48,678 nt of DNA from Bacteroidales bacterium (GCA_018400295.1 JAGYMZ010000017.1:1-48678), one strand, 5' to 3'; counted from the first letter of the stretch, positions 33,619 to 42,555 are shown. Translations and numbers: made by a program. Notes: generated from the letters alone by a model not told the origin.

Positions 33619-33626
33619 AAAGGAGG
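33619..33626 (+). promoter_or_regulatory. Strong Shine-Dalgarno sequence, decides start at 33634
   Basis: AAAGGAGG lies seven bases before ATG 33634. Such a complete site is rare among the genes in this window and picks ATG 33634 over the in-frame ATG at 33613, which would overlap it. Confidence 0.65.
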
Positions 33627-33633
33627 AAACGCC

Positions 33634-34032
33634 ATGCATAGCGATTTTTTATGCCCACATTGCAGATCACATTTACGGGTAGGCGATTATGTTGTATTCA
33701 GGATCAAAAAGAAAAAATGGGAAGGGGCCATTATTCTGATGCATCCTCAAGTAGGGAATTACCATGTTGAGCATCATCCGTCCTTTATTTTTGAAGAAGG
33801 GGAGAAGTTCGATTTCCATTGCCCGGTTTGTCAGCATGATCTGGCCTCCAGCAAGCATGAGGACCTGGCCATGGTCTTAATGCGGGATAACACCGGAGAA
33901 ACTTACCAGATCTATTTTTCAACGATCGCAGGTGAAAAAAGTACCCTGAAGATGATGGGGGAACATGTGGAGTTGTATGGAAAGGATTCTGAAAAATATG
34001 TTGATTTCTTTACGCTAAGCCAGCTCCATTAA
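33634..34032 (+). CDS. Small zinc-ribbon protein, function unknown
   Basis: A 132-residue protein with two CxxC pairs, FLCPHCRSHL at the N-terminus and FHCPVCQHDL at about residue 68, which would form one zinc ribbon separated by a histidine-rich stretch (NYHVEHHPSF). The C-terminal part (RDNTGETYQIYFSTIAGEKS) is a strand-rich segment. I do not know a characterised member; it may be a cytosolic stress or regulatory factor. The full Shine-Dalgarno sequence suggests high or special translation. Its 3' end overlaps the convergent DUF2784 gene by 23 bases. Confidence 0.78.
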   Translation: MHSDFLCPHCRSHLRVGDYVVFRIKKKKWEGAIILMHPQVGNYHVEHHPSFIFEEGEKFDFHCPVCQHDLASSKHEDLAMVLMRDNTGETYQIYFSTIAGEKSTLKMMGEHVELYGKDSEKYVDFFTLSQLH

Positions 34033-34471
34033 ACCGTTTTCCCCTGAAGAAATTAGCATAAACGGAGACAACCAGGAGTGCAAGGTAGGCGTAAAGTGTA
34101 ATATTGTCGACTACTTCCGGATTGCTGTCTGTTCGAAAGATCCGGTCGGTCAGATATTTTATGTAAGATCCCGGAAGGTCGTGTTCTCCGAGTTTCCTCA
34201 GGATTTTAAAATGCCAGTCGGTAAGCGGACAATAGCCGAACACATAAAACACCCCCAGAATAACCCAGGAGCCTCCCGTTAGCAGGAGGGTGGCGAGGTT
34301 CCATCGCTGTGTCTTTTTCCAGATCCACCCGAAAACATTAAACAGGATGAGGGCGGAGTGGAAAACGAGGAAAAAGTAATCGATGATATGGTAAAGCAGG
34401 TTCAAGATCACAAGATTAAAGGATAAAAATAAAGCATACCGGAAAAATATCAAAAAGCGGAAAACGGTCAT
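34010..34471 (-). CDS. DUF2784-family membrane protein
   Basis: A 153-residue protein with three or four membrane helices. FHSALILFNVFGWIWKKTQR, LGVFYVFGYCPLTDWHFKIL and a C-terminal helix (LYAYLALLVVSVYANFF) match the DUF2784 family, whose function is unknown. Its ATG overlaps the last base of the ClC channel stop codon, so it is translated from the same leftward message. The shared operon suggests a membrane role connected with ion transport, but that is only positional. Confidence 0.8.
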   Translation of the reverse strand: MTVFRFLIFFRYALFLSFNLVILNLLYHIIDYFFLVFHSALILFNVFGWIWKKTQRWNLATLLLTGGSWVILGVFYVFGYCPLTDWHFKILRKLGEHDLPGSYIKYLTDRIFRTDSNPEVVDNITLYAYLALLVVSVYANFFRGKRFNGAGLA

Positions 34472-36258
34472 TAATCTTCAGAAAAATCCTTGAGCATTTT
34501 TCGGTATTCGGAGAATACCGTAGCGCGTGACACGAAACCCATGTATTTGCCGTCCTTGATAACCGGCAGGTTATAATTGCCGGTTTTATGAAATTTGGCA
34601 GCTACTTCTTCCATGGATTCATCGGGTTCCACAAAAGTATCGGGCATGAACATCAGGCTGCTTACCTTGACCGTATTATATTTCTCAGGATTAAAAATAA
34701 TGTTCCTTACATCATCCAGTACGACGATCCCATAGAAATTCTCAACCTTATCAATGACCGGAAAGATATTCCTTTTGGATTCGGCGATCACCCTGACCAG
34801 ATCGCCGAGGGTAGAGTCGGGGGAGGTTGTTTTAAAGTTTTTTTCAATGAGCTTGTCAACGTGGAGCAGGGAAAGAATGGCCTTGTCTTTATGGTGAGTG
34901 ATCAGCTCACCCCGTTTTGCAAGCTGGTGGGTATATACAGAATTCGCAACAAAGATCTTTATGGTAGCGTAGGAGATGGTAGCGGTGATCATCAGGGGAA
35001 CAAAAAGTTCGTATCCGCTGGTGATCTCAGCGATCAGGAATATCGCGGTGAGGGGAGCGTGCAGCACACCGGCGATAAGTCCGGCCATTCCTACCATGGC
35101 AAAATTGCTGGTTATCAGCTCTCCAAATCCGAGGTAATTGACCAGGTCGGCAAAGAACAACCCTGTAAAAGCACCCATGAACAGGGTGGGTGCAAAAATG
35201 CCCCCGATACCTCCGGCACCGAAGGTTATGGCAGTGGCGATAACCTTAAAAAGTATGATGAGCAGCAGCAAAATAAAAACAAAGAACATCCGGTCTTTCA
35301 GTCCTGAGAAGATGCTGTTTTCAAATAAAATCGAATAGTCCCCTTTCAGGCAGGCATTGACCGATTCATACCCTTCTCCGTAAAGTGCAGGGAAGAGAAA
35401 AATGAGCACCCCCAGCAGAAAAGCACCAATAAGCCAGCGGTTATACCATCGTTTGATCAGGGAAAATTGCCTTTCAACGAAAATATACATCCTGGTAAAA
35501 TATACTGAAACAAATCCGGCAAGAACACCAAGGAGTATATAGTAAGGGAGGTCTTTAAATTCAAATCCCATAGAAACTTCATAGGGATACAGCACAGCTT
35601 GCCCCAGAAAAAAATAGGAGGTCAGCACACCGGTAGCCGATGCGATCAGCAGGGGAATAACAGAGGCCAGGGTAAGATCTATCATGATCACTTCAATGGC
35701 AAAGACAACGGCGGCGATGGGCGATTTAAAAATGGCCGCCATAGCAGCTGAACTGGCCAATCCCAGCAACAGGGTGATCTGTTTATAATTGAACCGGATA
35801 AGTTGTCCCAGGTTGGAACCGATGGCTGCACCGGTAGCTACTGTAGGACCTTCCAGTCCGACCGATCCTCCAAACCCCACTGTAAAAACAGACGTTATTA
35901 TGGAAGAAAATACATTGTGCCGTTTTATTTTACCATGAGATTTGGAAATAGCATACAACACGCTGGGTATTCCGTGCCCCACTTGTTGTTTGATCACAAA
36001 TTTCATAAAGATCACAGCAATAAAAATACCTGCGGCCGGATAAATAAAATACAGCAGGTTGTGATAATGATTACTGAATCCGCTGGTGAGCAGTTCCTGG
36101 ATCAGATGCACCCCATTCTTGATGATTACCGCTCCCAGTCCGGCAAGCACGCCAATGACCAGGCTCAGCATCATGATAAAGTTCTTATCGCTGATGTGCT
36201 TAATTCTCCAGATCAGGAAGCGTCCAAGAATTGTGTTTAGGTATCTGAGCACAGGCAT
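34471..36258 (-). CDS. ClC-type chloride channel/antiporter with CBS domain pair
   Basis: A 595-residue ClC family protein with about ten hydrophobic helices in the first 420 residues. Selectivity-filter motifs are visible: VGHGIPSV (94-98 region) and GSVGLEGPTV (Glu136 as gating glutamate; the usual K/R before Glu is Leu). A third motif is GIGGIFAPTLFMG. The C-terminal 150 residues hold two CBS domains (for example IAESKRNIFPVIDKVENFYG and KTGNYNLPVIKDGKYMGFV), which bind adenine nucleotides and regulate transport. It moves chloride, possibly against protons, across the inner membrane. It is divergent from the exonuclease gene. Confidence 0.92.
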   Translation of the reverse strand: MPVLRYLNTILGRFLIWRIKHISDKNFIMMLSLVIGVLAGLGAVIIKNGVHLIQELLTSGFSNHYHNLLYFIYPAAGIFIAVIFMKFVIKQQVGHGIPSVLYAISKSHGKIKRHNVFSSIITSVFTVGFGGSVGLEGPTVATGAAIGSNLGQLIRFNYKQITLLLGLASSAAMAAIFKSPIAAVVFAIEVIMIDLTLASVIPLLIASATGVLTSYFFLGQAVLYPYEVSMGFEFKDLPYYILLGVLAGFVSVYFTRMYIFVERQFSLIKRWYNRWLIGAFLLGVLIFLFPALYGEGYESVNACLKGDYSILFENSIFSGLKDRMFFVFILLLLIILFKVIATAITFGAGGIGGIFAPTLFMGAFTGLFFADLVNYLGFGELITSNFAMVGMAGLIAGVLHAPLTAIFLIAEITSGYELFVPLMITATISYATIKIFVANSVYTHQLAKRGELITHHKDKAILSLLHVDKLIEKNFKTTSPDSTLGDLVRVIAESKRNIFPVIDKVENFYGIVVLDDVRNIIFNPEKYNTVKVSSLMFMPDTFVEPDESMEEVAAKFHKTGNYNLPVIKDGKYMGFVSRATVFSEYRKMLKDFSED

Positions 36259-36354
36259 AAATGTTTATATAAGGAAAAGTAAACGATGGTTATATACCTG
36301 ATCACTTTTCACTATTTTAGCATCACTTTTCAAGGTGCAAAGTAAACAAATTTC

Positions 36355-37122
36355 ATGAAAAAGATCATAACTTATAATGTGAATGGTATACGGGCGGCCA
36401 TTAGAAAAGGATTGATTGACTGGCTGAAGATCATAGATCCTGATATTATTTGCTTACAGGAAACCAAGGCCCAACCGGAACAGATCCCCGTTTTTGATTT
36501 TGAAGAAATGGGGTATGTCAATTACTGGTTTTCGGCGGTGAGGAAGGGTTATAGTGGTGTTGCACTTTTGACAAAGGAAAAACCCGGTGCGATCGTTTCC
36601 GGTATGGATGTTTCAATATACGATGATGAAGGGCGCTTTATCCGTGCCGATTACGGGGATGTAAGCGTGATCTCCGTTTATCATCCCTCCGGTTCCAGCG
36701 GTGATGAACGGCAGGTTTTTAAGATGCGGTGGCTGGATGATTTTTACACGTATATCCACGAACTTAAGAAAAAACGGCCCAACCTGGTCATATCCGGGGA
36801 TTATAATATTTGTCACCGGGCCATTGATATCCATGACCCGGTGGGCAATGCCAAAAATTCGGGTTTCCTGCCTGAAGAAAGGCAATGGATGGGTAAGTTC
36901 CTTGACAGCGGATTTATTGATTCCTTCCGGTATTTCAATCCGGAGCCGCATAATTATACCTGGTGGAGCTACCGCGCCAATGCGCGGGCCAGGAACCTGG
37001 GATGGAGGATCGATTATCACATGGTAAGCGAATCTCTCAGGGACCGGATGAAACGGTCCGTTATCCTGCCCGAGGCCAACCATTCTGACCACTGTCCGGT
37101 TTTGCTTGAGATCGATATGTGA
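36355..37122 (+). CDS. xth: Exodeoxyribonuclease III (AP endonuclease)
   Basis: A 255-residue protein of the ExoIII/AP endonuclease I family, which repairs abasic sites. Motifs are intact: KIITYNVNGIRAAIRKG, IICLQETKA (catalytic Glu), GYSGVALLTKE, VISGDYNICH (Asp/Asn), FIDSFRYFNPE and NHSDHCPVLLEI (terminal Asp/His). The length is typical. It starts 96 bases from the divergent ClC gene and ends 26 bases before the end of convergent radA. Confidence 0.95.
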   Translation: MKKIITYNVNGIRAAIRKGLIDWLKIIDPDIICLQETKAQPEQIPVFDFEEMGYVNYWFSAVRKGYSGVALLTKEKPGAIVSGMDVSIYDDEGRFIRADYGDVSVISVYHPSGSSGDERQVFKMRWLDDFYTYIHELKKKRPNLVISGDYNICHRAIDIHDPVGNAKNSGFLPEERQWMGKFLDSGFIDSFRYFNPEPHNYTWWSYRANARARNLGWRIDYHMVSESLRDRMKRSVILPEANHSDHCPVLLEIDM

Positions 37123-37148
37123 TTGTTATTTGCTGATCGTTTCGTGTG

Positions 37149-38513
37149 TCATCCAAAAAGATGTGAAAACAACTCTTCCACCTTTCTCACAGGAACGATC
37201 CGGATGGCATCGCTTTGCAGGTCTGTTCCCCTGGAATTGTAAGAAGAAATATAGATGCGGTCAAATCCAAGCTTGGTGGCTTCAGCAATGCGTTGCCCTA
37301 TGCGGTTGACTGCACGGATCTCCCCGGAGAGCCCTACTTCTCCTGCGAAACAGATTTTCTTTTCAACCGGGATGTCTTCATTGGAGGATAGTACGGCTGA
37401 GACGACAGCCATATCAATACCAGGGTCGTCAACGCTAATGCCCCCGGCTATATTCAGGAAGACGTCCTTGGTCCCCAGACGGAAGCCGCTCCTTTTTTCC
37501 AGCACGGCAAGCAGCATATTCAAGCGCCTGGTATCGAACCCGGTGGTGGATCGCTGCGGTGTTCCGTAGGCTGCAGTGCTGACCAGGGCCTGGACTTCAA
37601 TAAGCATCGGCCTGAGACCTTCCACCATGGCAGATATGGCGATCCCGCTGGGATTTTCATCCCTGTGTGAGATCAGAATATCGGATGGGTTGCTGACTTC
37701 TTTCAATCCCCTGGCGGTCATTTCATATATGCCCAGTTCCGAAGTGGAGCCGAACCGGTTTTTCACCGAGCGCAGGATGCGGTACCCATGATGCCGGTCG
37801 CCTTCAAATTGCAATACCGTATCTACCATGTGTTCTACGATCTTGGGTCCGGCCAGCATGCCTTCTTTGGTGATATGGCCTACCAGGAATACCGGTATGC
37901 CTGTTTCCTTGGACAACCGCTGAAATTCCGCAGAACACTGACGTACCTGTGAAATGCTTCCTGCGGCCGAATCGATCAGGTTGGAATGCAGGGTTTGAAT
38001 GGAATCGATAATGATGAGCTGAGGGCTGACTTTTTCGATCGATTGCATAATGGCCTGGGTGGAGGTTTCGGTCAGGATAAAGCATCGATCGTTATGGATC
38101 TGCATTCTTTCCGCCCGCATGCGAATTTGCTGATCGCTTTCTTCCCCACTGATGTATAGGCTTTTAATATTCATGGAAAGAGCGATCTGGAGCATCAGTG
38201 TTGATTTTCCTATCCCCGGTTCGCCACCCAGCAATACCAGCGATCCTGGCACAAGCCCACCGCCCAGGACACGGTTTAGTTCATGGTTATTTGTATCGGT
38301 CCGTGGTTCTTTACCGGGAATGATGTCAGAAAGGGTTTTTGGAACGGATTTGCCGGAGGAGAAGGAAGGTGTATTGCGGCCTTTGTCCTTTTTTTGCTGT
38401 ATGATCTCTTCAACATAAGTGTTCCATTCACCACATGAGGGACATTTGCCGATCCATTTGGGAGATTGGGCACCGCAATTCTGACAGAAATACATGGATG
38501 TTGCTTTCGCCAT
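37149..38513 (-). CDS. radA: DNA repair protein RadA
   Basis: A 454-residue RadA, a branch-migration ATPase of homologous recombination. The N-terminal zinc finger has Cys10, Cys13, Cys24 and Cys27 (FCQNCGAQSPKWIGKCPSCG). The Walker A motif is GGEPGIGKST (96-105), the RadA signature KNRFGST is at 251-257, and the C-terminal Lon-like domain follows (GISVDDPGIDMAVVSAVLSS, CFAGEVGLSGEIRAV). All expected parts are there at normal length. It is the last gene of a leftward block that also holds rfaE2 and the panD/panC genes. Confidence 0.97.
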   Translation of the reverse strand: MAKATSMYFCQNCGAQSPKWIGKCPSCGEWNTYVEEIIQQKKDKGRNTPSFSSGKSVPKTLSDIIPGKEPRTDTNNHELNRVLGGGLVPGSLVLLGGEPGIGKSTLMLQIALSMNIKSLYISGEESDQQIRMRAERMQIHNDRCFILTETSTQAIMQSIEKVSPQLIIIDSIQTLHSNLIDSAAGSISQVRQCSAEFQRLSKETGIPVFLVGHITKEGMLAGPKIVEHMVDTVLQFEGDRHHGYRILRSVKNRFGSTSELGIYEMTARGLKEVSNPSDILISHRDENPSGIAISAMVEGLRPMLIEVQALVSTAAYGTPQRSTTGFDTRRLNMLLAVLEKRSGFRLGTKDVFLNIAGGISVDDPGIDMAVVSAVLSSNEDIPVEKKICFAGEVGLSGEIRAVNRIGQRIAEATKLGFDRIYISSYNSRGTDLQSDAIRIVPVRKVEELFSHLFG

Positions 38514-38573
38514 AATTTGCCGGTAAAAAAGTTCTTGCCGTGACTGGCATATATCGAGAACGGCTTTTCCTGG

Positions 38574-39071
38574 TTAAAAAGTATTTTTGATCTTCATGAT
38601 CATACCGGAAGTGCTGTAGCCATCCAACAGGTCAATGGTTTTTACCACCCCGTTTTTATTTTCCACAATATCCCTTCCTACAATTTCATTCAGGGAATAA
38701 TCGGACCCTTTAACAAGTACGTCGGGTTGTATTATTTTGATCAGCGCATAGGGCGTATCTTCATCAAAGAGCATGACAGCATCCACAAAACCGATTGCAG
38801 CCAGAACTTTGGCGCGTGAACTTTCATCATTCACGGGCCGGTTTTCCCCTTTGATGTTTTTTACGGAATTATCCGTATTGAGCCCTATGGCAAGTATATC
38901 ACCGAAGCCTGCGGCTTTGGCCAGGTACTCTATATGCCCCGCGTGTAAAATATCGAAGCAGCCATTGGTAAAAACGATTTTTTTGTTCAGAAAATTCCAT
39001 ACTGCCACCTGGCGGCCAATCTCTAATTTATCTGTCAGGATTTTAGAATTAATATAGTTCTGCATTTCCAT
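38574..39071 (-). CDS. rfaE2: D-glycero-beta-D-manno-heptose-1-phosphate adenylyltransferase
   Basis: A 165-residue nucleotidyltransferase equal to the C-terminal half of HldE, so kinase and adenylyltransferase are separate in this organism. The nucleotide-binding motif is [18 protein letters not shown] (about residues 33-50), with [14 protein letters not shown] downstream and a C-terminal DGYSTSGMI. It makes ADP-heptose for lipopolysaccharide inner core. Its start lies inside the 3' end of the YbhN-like gene (23-base overlap), so the two are co-translated. Confidence 0.92.
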   Translation of the reverse strand: MEMQNYINSKILTDKLEIGRQVAVWNFLNKKIVFTNGCFDILHAGHIEYLAKAAGFGDILAIGLNTDNSVKNIKGENRPVNDESSRAKVLAAIGFVDAVMLFDEDTPYALIKIIQPDVLVKGSDYSLNEIVGRDIVENKNGVVKTIDLLDGYSTSGMIMKIKNTF

Positions 39072-40077
39072 CTGTCATCCTCCTGTTTTGCATAAATATC
39101 AGAATAAACGATAAAGCTCCGATAGCCAGCATCATGATCGCCTGGGCGGCATGGGTCAATGTTGCAAACGAAGTGGCTGTTGCCGGATCAATTTGATACA
39201 GTTCATAAAGCAGGGATTTGGTTATAAAATGGTATGTGCCGATACCCCCGGGCACGGGTGCAACAATGCCAAGGCTTCCTATGGCCATGATGGTTACCGC
39301 ATCCCCAAAATTAAGTCCCGAGATCCCCTGCATGGCATAGAATGGGAAATAGATCATAAACGAATAAAAAACCCATATTAAAAGCGTATATCCCAGGAAT
39401 CTCCATTTATGTTGAATTTTTTTGATCGTCTTAACACCCTCCAGCAAGCCTTTGAAAAAATTACTGATCTTGTCAAAAAAAGGCAGCTTCCGTATGGTTT
39501 CCATATACTTTCGGATGATCAGCACCGAGAGGAAGATAAATCCGAGCAGGATCAGTACAAAAAACAGGATGGGTATATAGTTCCTCTCCACGTTTGAGAA
39601 CAACGGGATTATGATGGTGCGGTTCACAAAATCACCCACCAGGTTCACCTGAAAAAATATTACCCCCAGGATAATGATGATCAGTATGATCATATCAAAG
39701 ACCCGTTCGGCGATGACGGTTCCGAACAAGGAATTGAAAGGGATATTATCTTTTTTGCTGAGTGCTCCGCAGCGGGTGACCTCTCCCAGGCGTGGTACGG
39801 CCATATTGGCCATATAACCGATCATGACTGCGTAAAAGGTAGTGCTGGTGCGGGTTTTATAGCCAAGGGAGTTGATCAGAAGGTTCCATCTCATGGCCCG
39901 TACGATATGCGACAGGATGGCGGCAATAATGGCCATCCCTATCCAGAAATAATTGGCCTGCAGTATCTCATTCAGTACCTGGTGGATGTTTACCTTTCTG
40001 AAAGCCAGCCATAGAAACAACAGACCTATCAGCAGGAAAAAGATGTAATTAATAACCGAAAGTATCTTTTTCTTCAA
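39049..40077 (-). CDS. YbhN/AglD-like flippase-type membrane protein (LPG synthase TM family)
   Basis: A 342-residue integral membrane protein with about eight helices. [40 protein letters not shown] and [17 protein letters not shown] match the lysylphosphatidylglycerol synthase transmembrane family (UPF0104/YbhN). The family is thought to include lipid flippases, but no substrate is known for this type. It lies between panD (three bases upstream) and rfaE2 (overlapping), a gene order I associate with Bacteroidota. Confidence 0.85.
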   Translation of the reverse strand: MKKKILSVINYIFFLLIGLLFLWLAFRKVNIHQVLNEILQANYFWIGMAIIAAILSHIVRAMRWNLLINSLGYKTRTSTTFYAVMIGYMANMAVPRLGEVTRCGALSKKDNIPFNSLFGTVIAERVFDMIILIIIILGVIFFQVNLVGDFVNRTIIIPLFSNVERNYIPILFFVLILLGFIFLSVLIIRKYMETIRKLPFFDKISNFFKGLLEGVKTIKKIQHKWRFLGYTLLIWVFYSFMIYFPFYAMQGISGLNFGDAVTIMAIGSLGIVAPVPGGIGTYHFITKSLLYELYQIDPATATSFATLTHAAQAIMMLAIGALSFILIFMQNRRMTDGNAELY

Positions 40078-40080
40078 AAA

Positions 40081-40428
40081 TTACGTCAGTTTATTATTTT
40101 CACCGGGAAACAAGACTGCCGGTTCGAAGACTTTGGCTTCTTCAAAATCCATCACTGCATAACTTACAATGATGAGCAGATCACCGATCGCGGCTTTGCG
40201 TGCTGCTGCACCATTGATCGAAATAATTCCTGAACCTCTTTCTCCTTTAATAACATACGTATTCAGGCGTTCACCATTATTGATATTATAAATGTGGACC
40301 TTTTCATTTGCAATCAGGTTAGCCGCATCCATCAAATCCTCGTCGATGGTCAGGCTGCCGATATAATTCAAATCAGCATGCGTAACCCTGGCCCGATGGA
40401 TCTTAGATTTTAAAACTTCTATTTGCAT
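40081..40428 (-). CDS. panD: Aspartate 1-decarboxylase
   Basis: A 115-residue pyruvoyl enzyme that makes beta-alanine for pantothenate and CoA. The self-cleavage site is Gly24-Ser25 in [15 protein letters not shown], giving the pyruvoyl group on Ser25. Lys9 (LKSKIHRA) and the region [19 protein letters not shown] are conserved, and length is normal. It acts with PanC, encoded just upstream in the same direction. The phosphopantetheine of the pigment-cluster ACPs ultimately derives from this pathway. Confidence 0.96.
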   Translation of the reverse strand: MQIEVLKSKIHRARVTHADLNYIGSLTIDEDLMDAANLIANEKVHIYNINNGERLNTYVIKGERGSGIISINGAAARKAAIGDLLIIVSYAVMDFEEAKVFEPAVLFPGENNKLT

Positions 40429-40435
40429 AGCGGCG

Positions 40436-40443
40436 CAAAATTA
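40436..40443 (-). promoter_or_regulatory. -7 box just upstream of panD
   Basis: Read on the minus strand this is TAATTTTG, an exact TAnnTTTG match, but it lies only seven bases from the panD ATG and lacks a clear -33 box. If used it would give an almost leaderless message. Confidence 0.28.
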
Positions 40444-40499
40444 AAAAATTCAACGGTATTTGTCTTTTATTCTATGGTACTAAATTATAAAAATAATCA

Positions 40500-41342
40500 T
40501 TATCCCACAGGAATATTATCAATAAGTCGCACGGATCCAAGGGTTGCAGCGACACATATCCTGATGCCGGAAACCTTTTGATGTTCCGTGAGCGGTTGTA
40601 AGGTGCTGGCATCAACAAAGGTAAAATATTCCACTTGCATTTCCGGTTGATTGTTGAGCGTTTTTATGGCCTTTGTTGTTATGCTGTGAAGCGGAATGTC
40701 GCCGTACTCGGAGCGGGCTTGTTTTAGTACCTGATAGAGAATGGGTGCGGTTTTTCTTTGGGCGTGACTGAGCCTTTGATTCCTGGAACTCATGGCCAGG
40801 CCATCCGGTTCCCGTTTGGTCGGACATGCAACGATTTCCACCGGGATGTTTTCCATCTCAACCAGCCGGCGTATCACAGCCAGTTGCTGAAAATCCTTTT
40901 CGCCAAAATAGGCACGGCCGGGTTGTATGATGCCGAATAGTTTCTGAACAACCACCGCAACGCCATTGAAATGCCCCGGGCGGCATTTCCCTTCCATGAC
41001 CCTGGTAAGGTCCCCGAAATCATATTCCCGGGTTTCCGGTTCCGGATACATCTCTGAGGCGGACGGAGTGAAAACAAGATCGCAATGTTCTTTTTCAAGG
41101 GAATCAAGATCGCGGTGAAGATCCCGTGGGTATTTTACAAGGTCGGCCGGGTTATTGAATTGAATGGGGTTGACAAAAATGGAAACCACTGTGACATCGT
41201 TCTCGCTGCGCGCGCAACGAAGCAAGGACAGATGCCCTTCATGAAGGGCACCCATGGTCGGGACAAAACCCACTGATTTTCCGGCCTTCTTTTGTTTTTG
41301 CAGATATGCCCGGGCCTCTTTTATTGTTCCGGATACAAACAT
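40500..41342 (-). CDS. panC: Pantothenate synthetase
   Basis: A 280-residue PanC that joins pantoate and beta-alanine using ATP. The motifs are clear: FVPTMGALHEGHLSLL (ATP-binding, residues 27-41), VVSIFVNPIQFNNPADLVKYP, the KCRPGHFNGVAVVVQKLFG loop, FGEKDFQQL and DGLAMSSRNQRL. Length is typical. The start is 12 bases after the stop of the thioredoxin-like gene, so they are probably one transcript, and panD follows after a 71-base gap. Confidence 0.97.
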   Translation of the reverse strand: MFVSGTIKEARAYLQKQKKAGKSVGFVPTMGALHEGHLSLLRCARSENDVTVVSIFVNPIQFNNPADLVKYPRDLHRDLDSLEKEHCDLVFTPSASEMYPEPETREYDFGDLTRVMEGKCRPGHFNGVAVVVQKLFGIIQPGRAYFGEKDFQQLAVIRRLVEMENIPVEIVACPTKREPDGLAMSSRNQRLSHAQRKTAPILYQVLKQARSEYGDIPLHSITTKAIKTLNNQPEMQVEYFTFVDASTLQPLTEHQKVSGIRICVAATLGSVRLIDNIPVG

Positions 41343-41354
41343 GCCCTGGCTTTT

Positions 41355-41864
41355 TTATTGAATGATTTCATATATGTCTTCTTCCAGCGTCCCTTCCGGC
41401 GATTCAACGATCCTTCCGATCTCTTCGCCGTCACGGAAAAAAATAAAAGTGGGCACACGTTCAATATCAAGGTCTGAAAGATCAACCGTTCCGGCTTTTT
41501 TGGACCGGTCCACGCCGATCATCTTCATGGCTGATTGATCGTACCCGCTTTCATCAATGATGCGCAAAAAACGCGGCACCTGTATTTTGCTGTCATGGCA
41601 CCATGTTCCGAGTACGATAACAATACCGGTGCCGTCCAGTTTCTCTGCTATTTTTTCAGTCAGCGCTCTGCCGGGGACATATGATGCATATTCCGATTTC
41701 ATGGGTTCCAGGAATTCCCCCCAATACAGCCCTTCGCGGTCAATGTACTCTATCAGGACTTCCCGGTCCAGGTCCGGATCCATAACAGCAACATTATTGC
41801 CTTGTCCCAGTAATGTCATACTGCCAGTGCAGGCAAAGATCAGGAAACAAAACAAGCTTTTCAT
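41355..41864 (-). CDS. Exported thioredoxin-like protein with a single active-site cysteine
   Basis: A 169-residue protein starting at ATG 41864 with a signal sequence (KSLFCFLIFACTGSMTLLG); cleavage could follow GQG or the cysteine could be lipidated. The thioredoxin fold is shown by IVIVLGTWCHDSKIQVPRFL and ERVPTFIFFRDGEEIGRI, the latter holding the cis-proline. The active site reads WCHDS, so the second cysteine of CxxC is replaced by serine (Cys89 only). Such proteins cannot form the usual internal disulphide and may act in glutathione-like or isomerase roles. The frame extends 12 codons upstream of my start, but without a normal signal peptide. A -7 box lies upstream. Confidence 0.82.
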   Translation of the reverse strand: MKSLFCFLIFACTGSMTLLGQGNNVAVMDPDLDREVLIEYIDREGLYWGEFLEPMKSEYASYVPGRALTEKIAEKLDGTGIVIVLGTWCHDSKIQVPRFLRIIDESGYDQSAMKMIGVDRSKKAGTVDLSDLDIERVPTFIFFRDGEEIGRIVESPEGTLEEDIYEIIQ

Positions 41865-41897
41865 CGTTAAATAGTTAAAGGGTTGTTCTATTATGGA

Positions 41898-41905
41898 CAA
41901 AGATA
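41898..41905 (-). promoter_or_regulatory. -7 box for the thioredoxin-panC unit
   Basis: On the minus strand this reads TATCTTTG, an exact TAnnTTTG match 34 bases before ATG 41864. It is well placed to drive the leftward operon. The -33 box is not evident. Confidence 0.42.
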
Positions 41906-41971
41906 GAACAATTGTGGCATTATATGTGTGGATAAAATTGAAGCCATCACTTTTTCAGAAAGATAAATACT

Positions 41972-42391
41972 ATGAGCGAAAGATCATTTAGAGAAAATTT
42001 GGATTTGCTTATCAAGTTGTTCCGGAGGTTAAAGCATAAATCTTCGATAGACGAGATACATGGTATTGATAAAGCCTTTTATCAAAATTTTGAATACCTG
42101 CTGAATAATTATGAAATGATGAAGGACCAGATATCGAAAGAGCTGCTGGATAAATTTGGAGAGCCTGTTAAGGATATGATCGCAGGACTTGTGGAACAAT
42201 TGAAAGACGAGTTGGGTGAGGATGTTGAAGATCTGGAGGATATTGAAGATGCTCCGGAGGCTCTGGATCCTGAGCCAAAAAGGGATACGGGTGAAACCAT
42301 TGGTGATATAGATGCCAGGTTGCAAGATCCGGGCCTTACGGAAGAACAAATCAATGAATTGCTCGACCGGCGGTCGAAGCTGAAAAAATAA
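41972..42391 (+). CDS. Small acidic helical protein, unknown
   Basis: A 139-residue protein without signal peptide or membrane helix. The first 75 residues are helical and mixed-charge (LDLLIKLFRRLKHKSSIDEI); the middle is strongly acidic (ELGEDVEDLEDIEDAPEALD) and the C-terminus is TEEQINELLDRRSKLKK. I do not recognise it. It may be a cytosolic adaptor or coiled-coil protein. A run of nine T bases follows the stop (42407-42415) but I see no stem for a terminator. Confidence 0.65.
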   Translation: MSERSFRENLDLLIKLFRRLKHKSSIDEIHGIDKAFYQNFEYLLNNYEMMKDQISKELLDKFGEPVKDMIAGLVEQLKDELGEDVEDLEDIEDAPEALDPEPKRDTGETIGDIDARLQDPGLTEEQINELLDRRSKLKK

Positions 42392-42444
42392 ATACCATTC
42401 CCGAAGTTTTTTTTTCCACACACCCATGTGACATCTTAAATACT

Positions 42445-42555
42445 TACATTTGCCCTCTGAGGAAAGGGTGGAATCACTTTGTTTACGGGTCCGGCCTCAA
42501 ATGAATGATGAAAACGGCCCCGTATTGAAGCGCATGTGTCGCCCTTGGATGATAT
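42445..42555 (+). promoter_or_regulatory. -7 box and possibly structured leader of the cytochrome c biogenesis operon
   Basis: TACATTTG at 42445-42452 fits TAnnTTTG exactly. The roughly 97 bases between the predicted start of transcription and ATG 42556 can fold: ACGGG (42485-42489) with CCCGT (42519-42523), extended by GCC/GGC (42494-42496 with 42516-42518), and an outer stem AAGGG (42464-42468) with CCCTT (42542-42546) just before the start codon. I could not match it to a known riboswitch class. Confidence 0.4.

Larger units (their letters stand above)
33301..33633. other. Intergenic stretch between nuclease-like gene and zinc-ribbon gene
   Basis: A hairpin GCCGG/CCGGC at 33315-33335 may end the upstream transcript. 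A 62-codon open frame at 33416-33604 has no recognisable features and I do not call it a gene. The last 75 bases are AT-rich and contain a possible promoter and the Shine-Dalgarno sequence of the next gene. I see no RNA gene here. Confidence 0.6.

Noticed and set aside
42407-42415. Run of nine T bases as a terminator of the acidic small protein gene
   Set aside because: No GC-rich stem directly precedes the T-run outside the coding sequence.
42453-42555. Cobalamin, SAM or TPP riboswitch in the ResB leader
   Set aside because: None of the conserved core motifs of these classes is present; only an unclassified foldable leader is reported.
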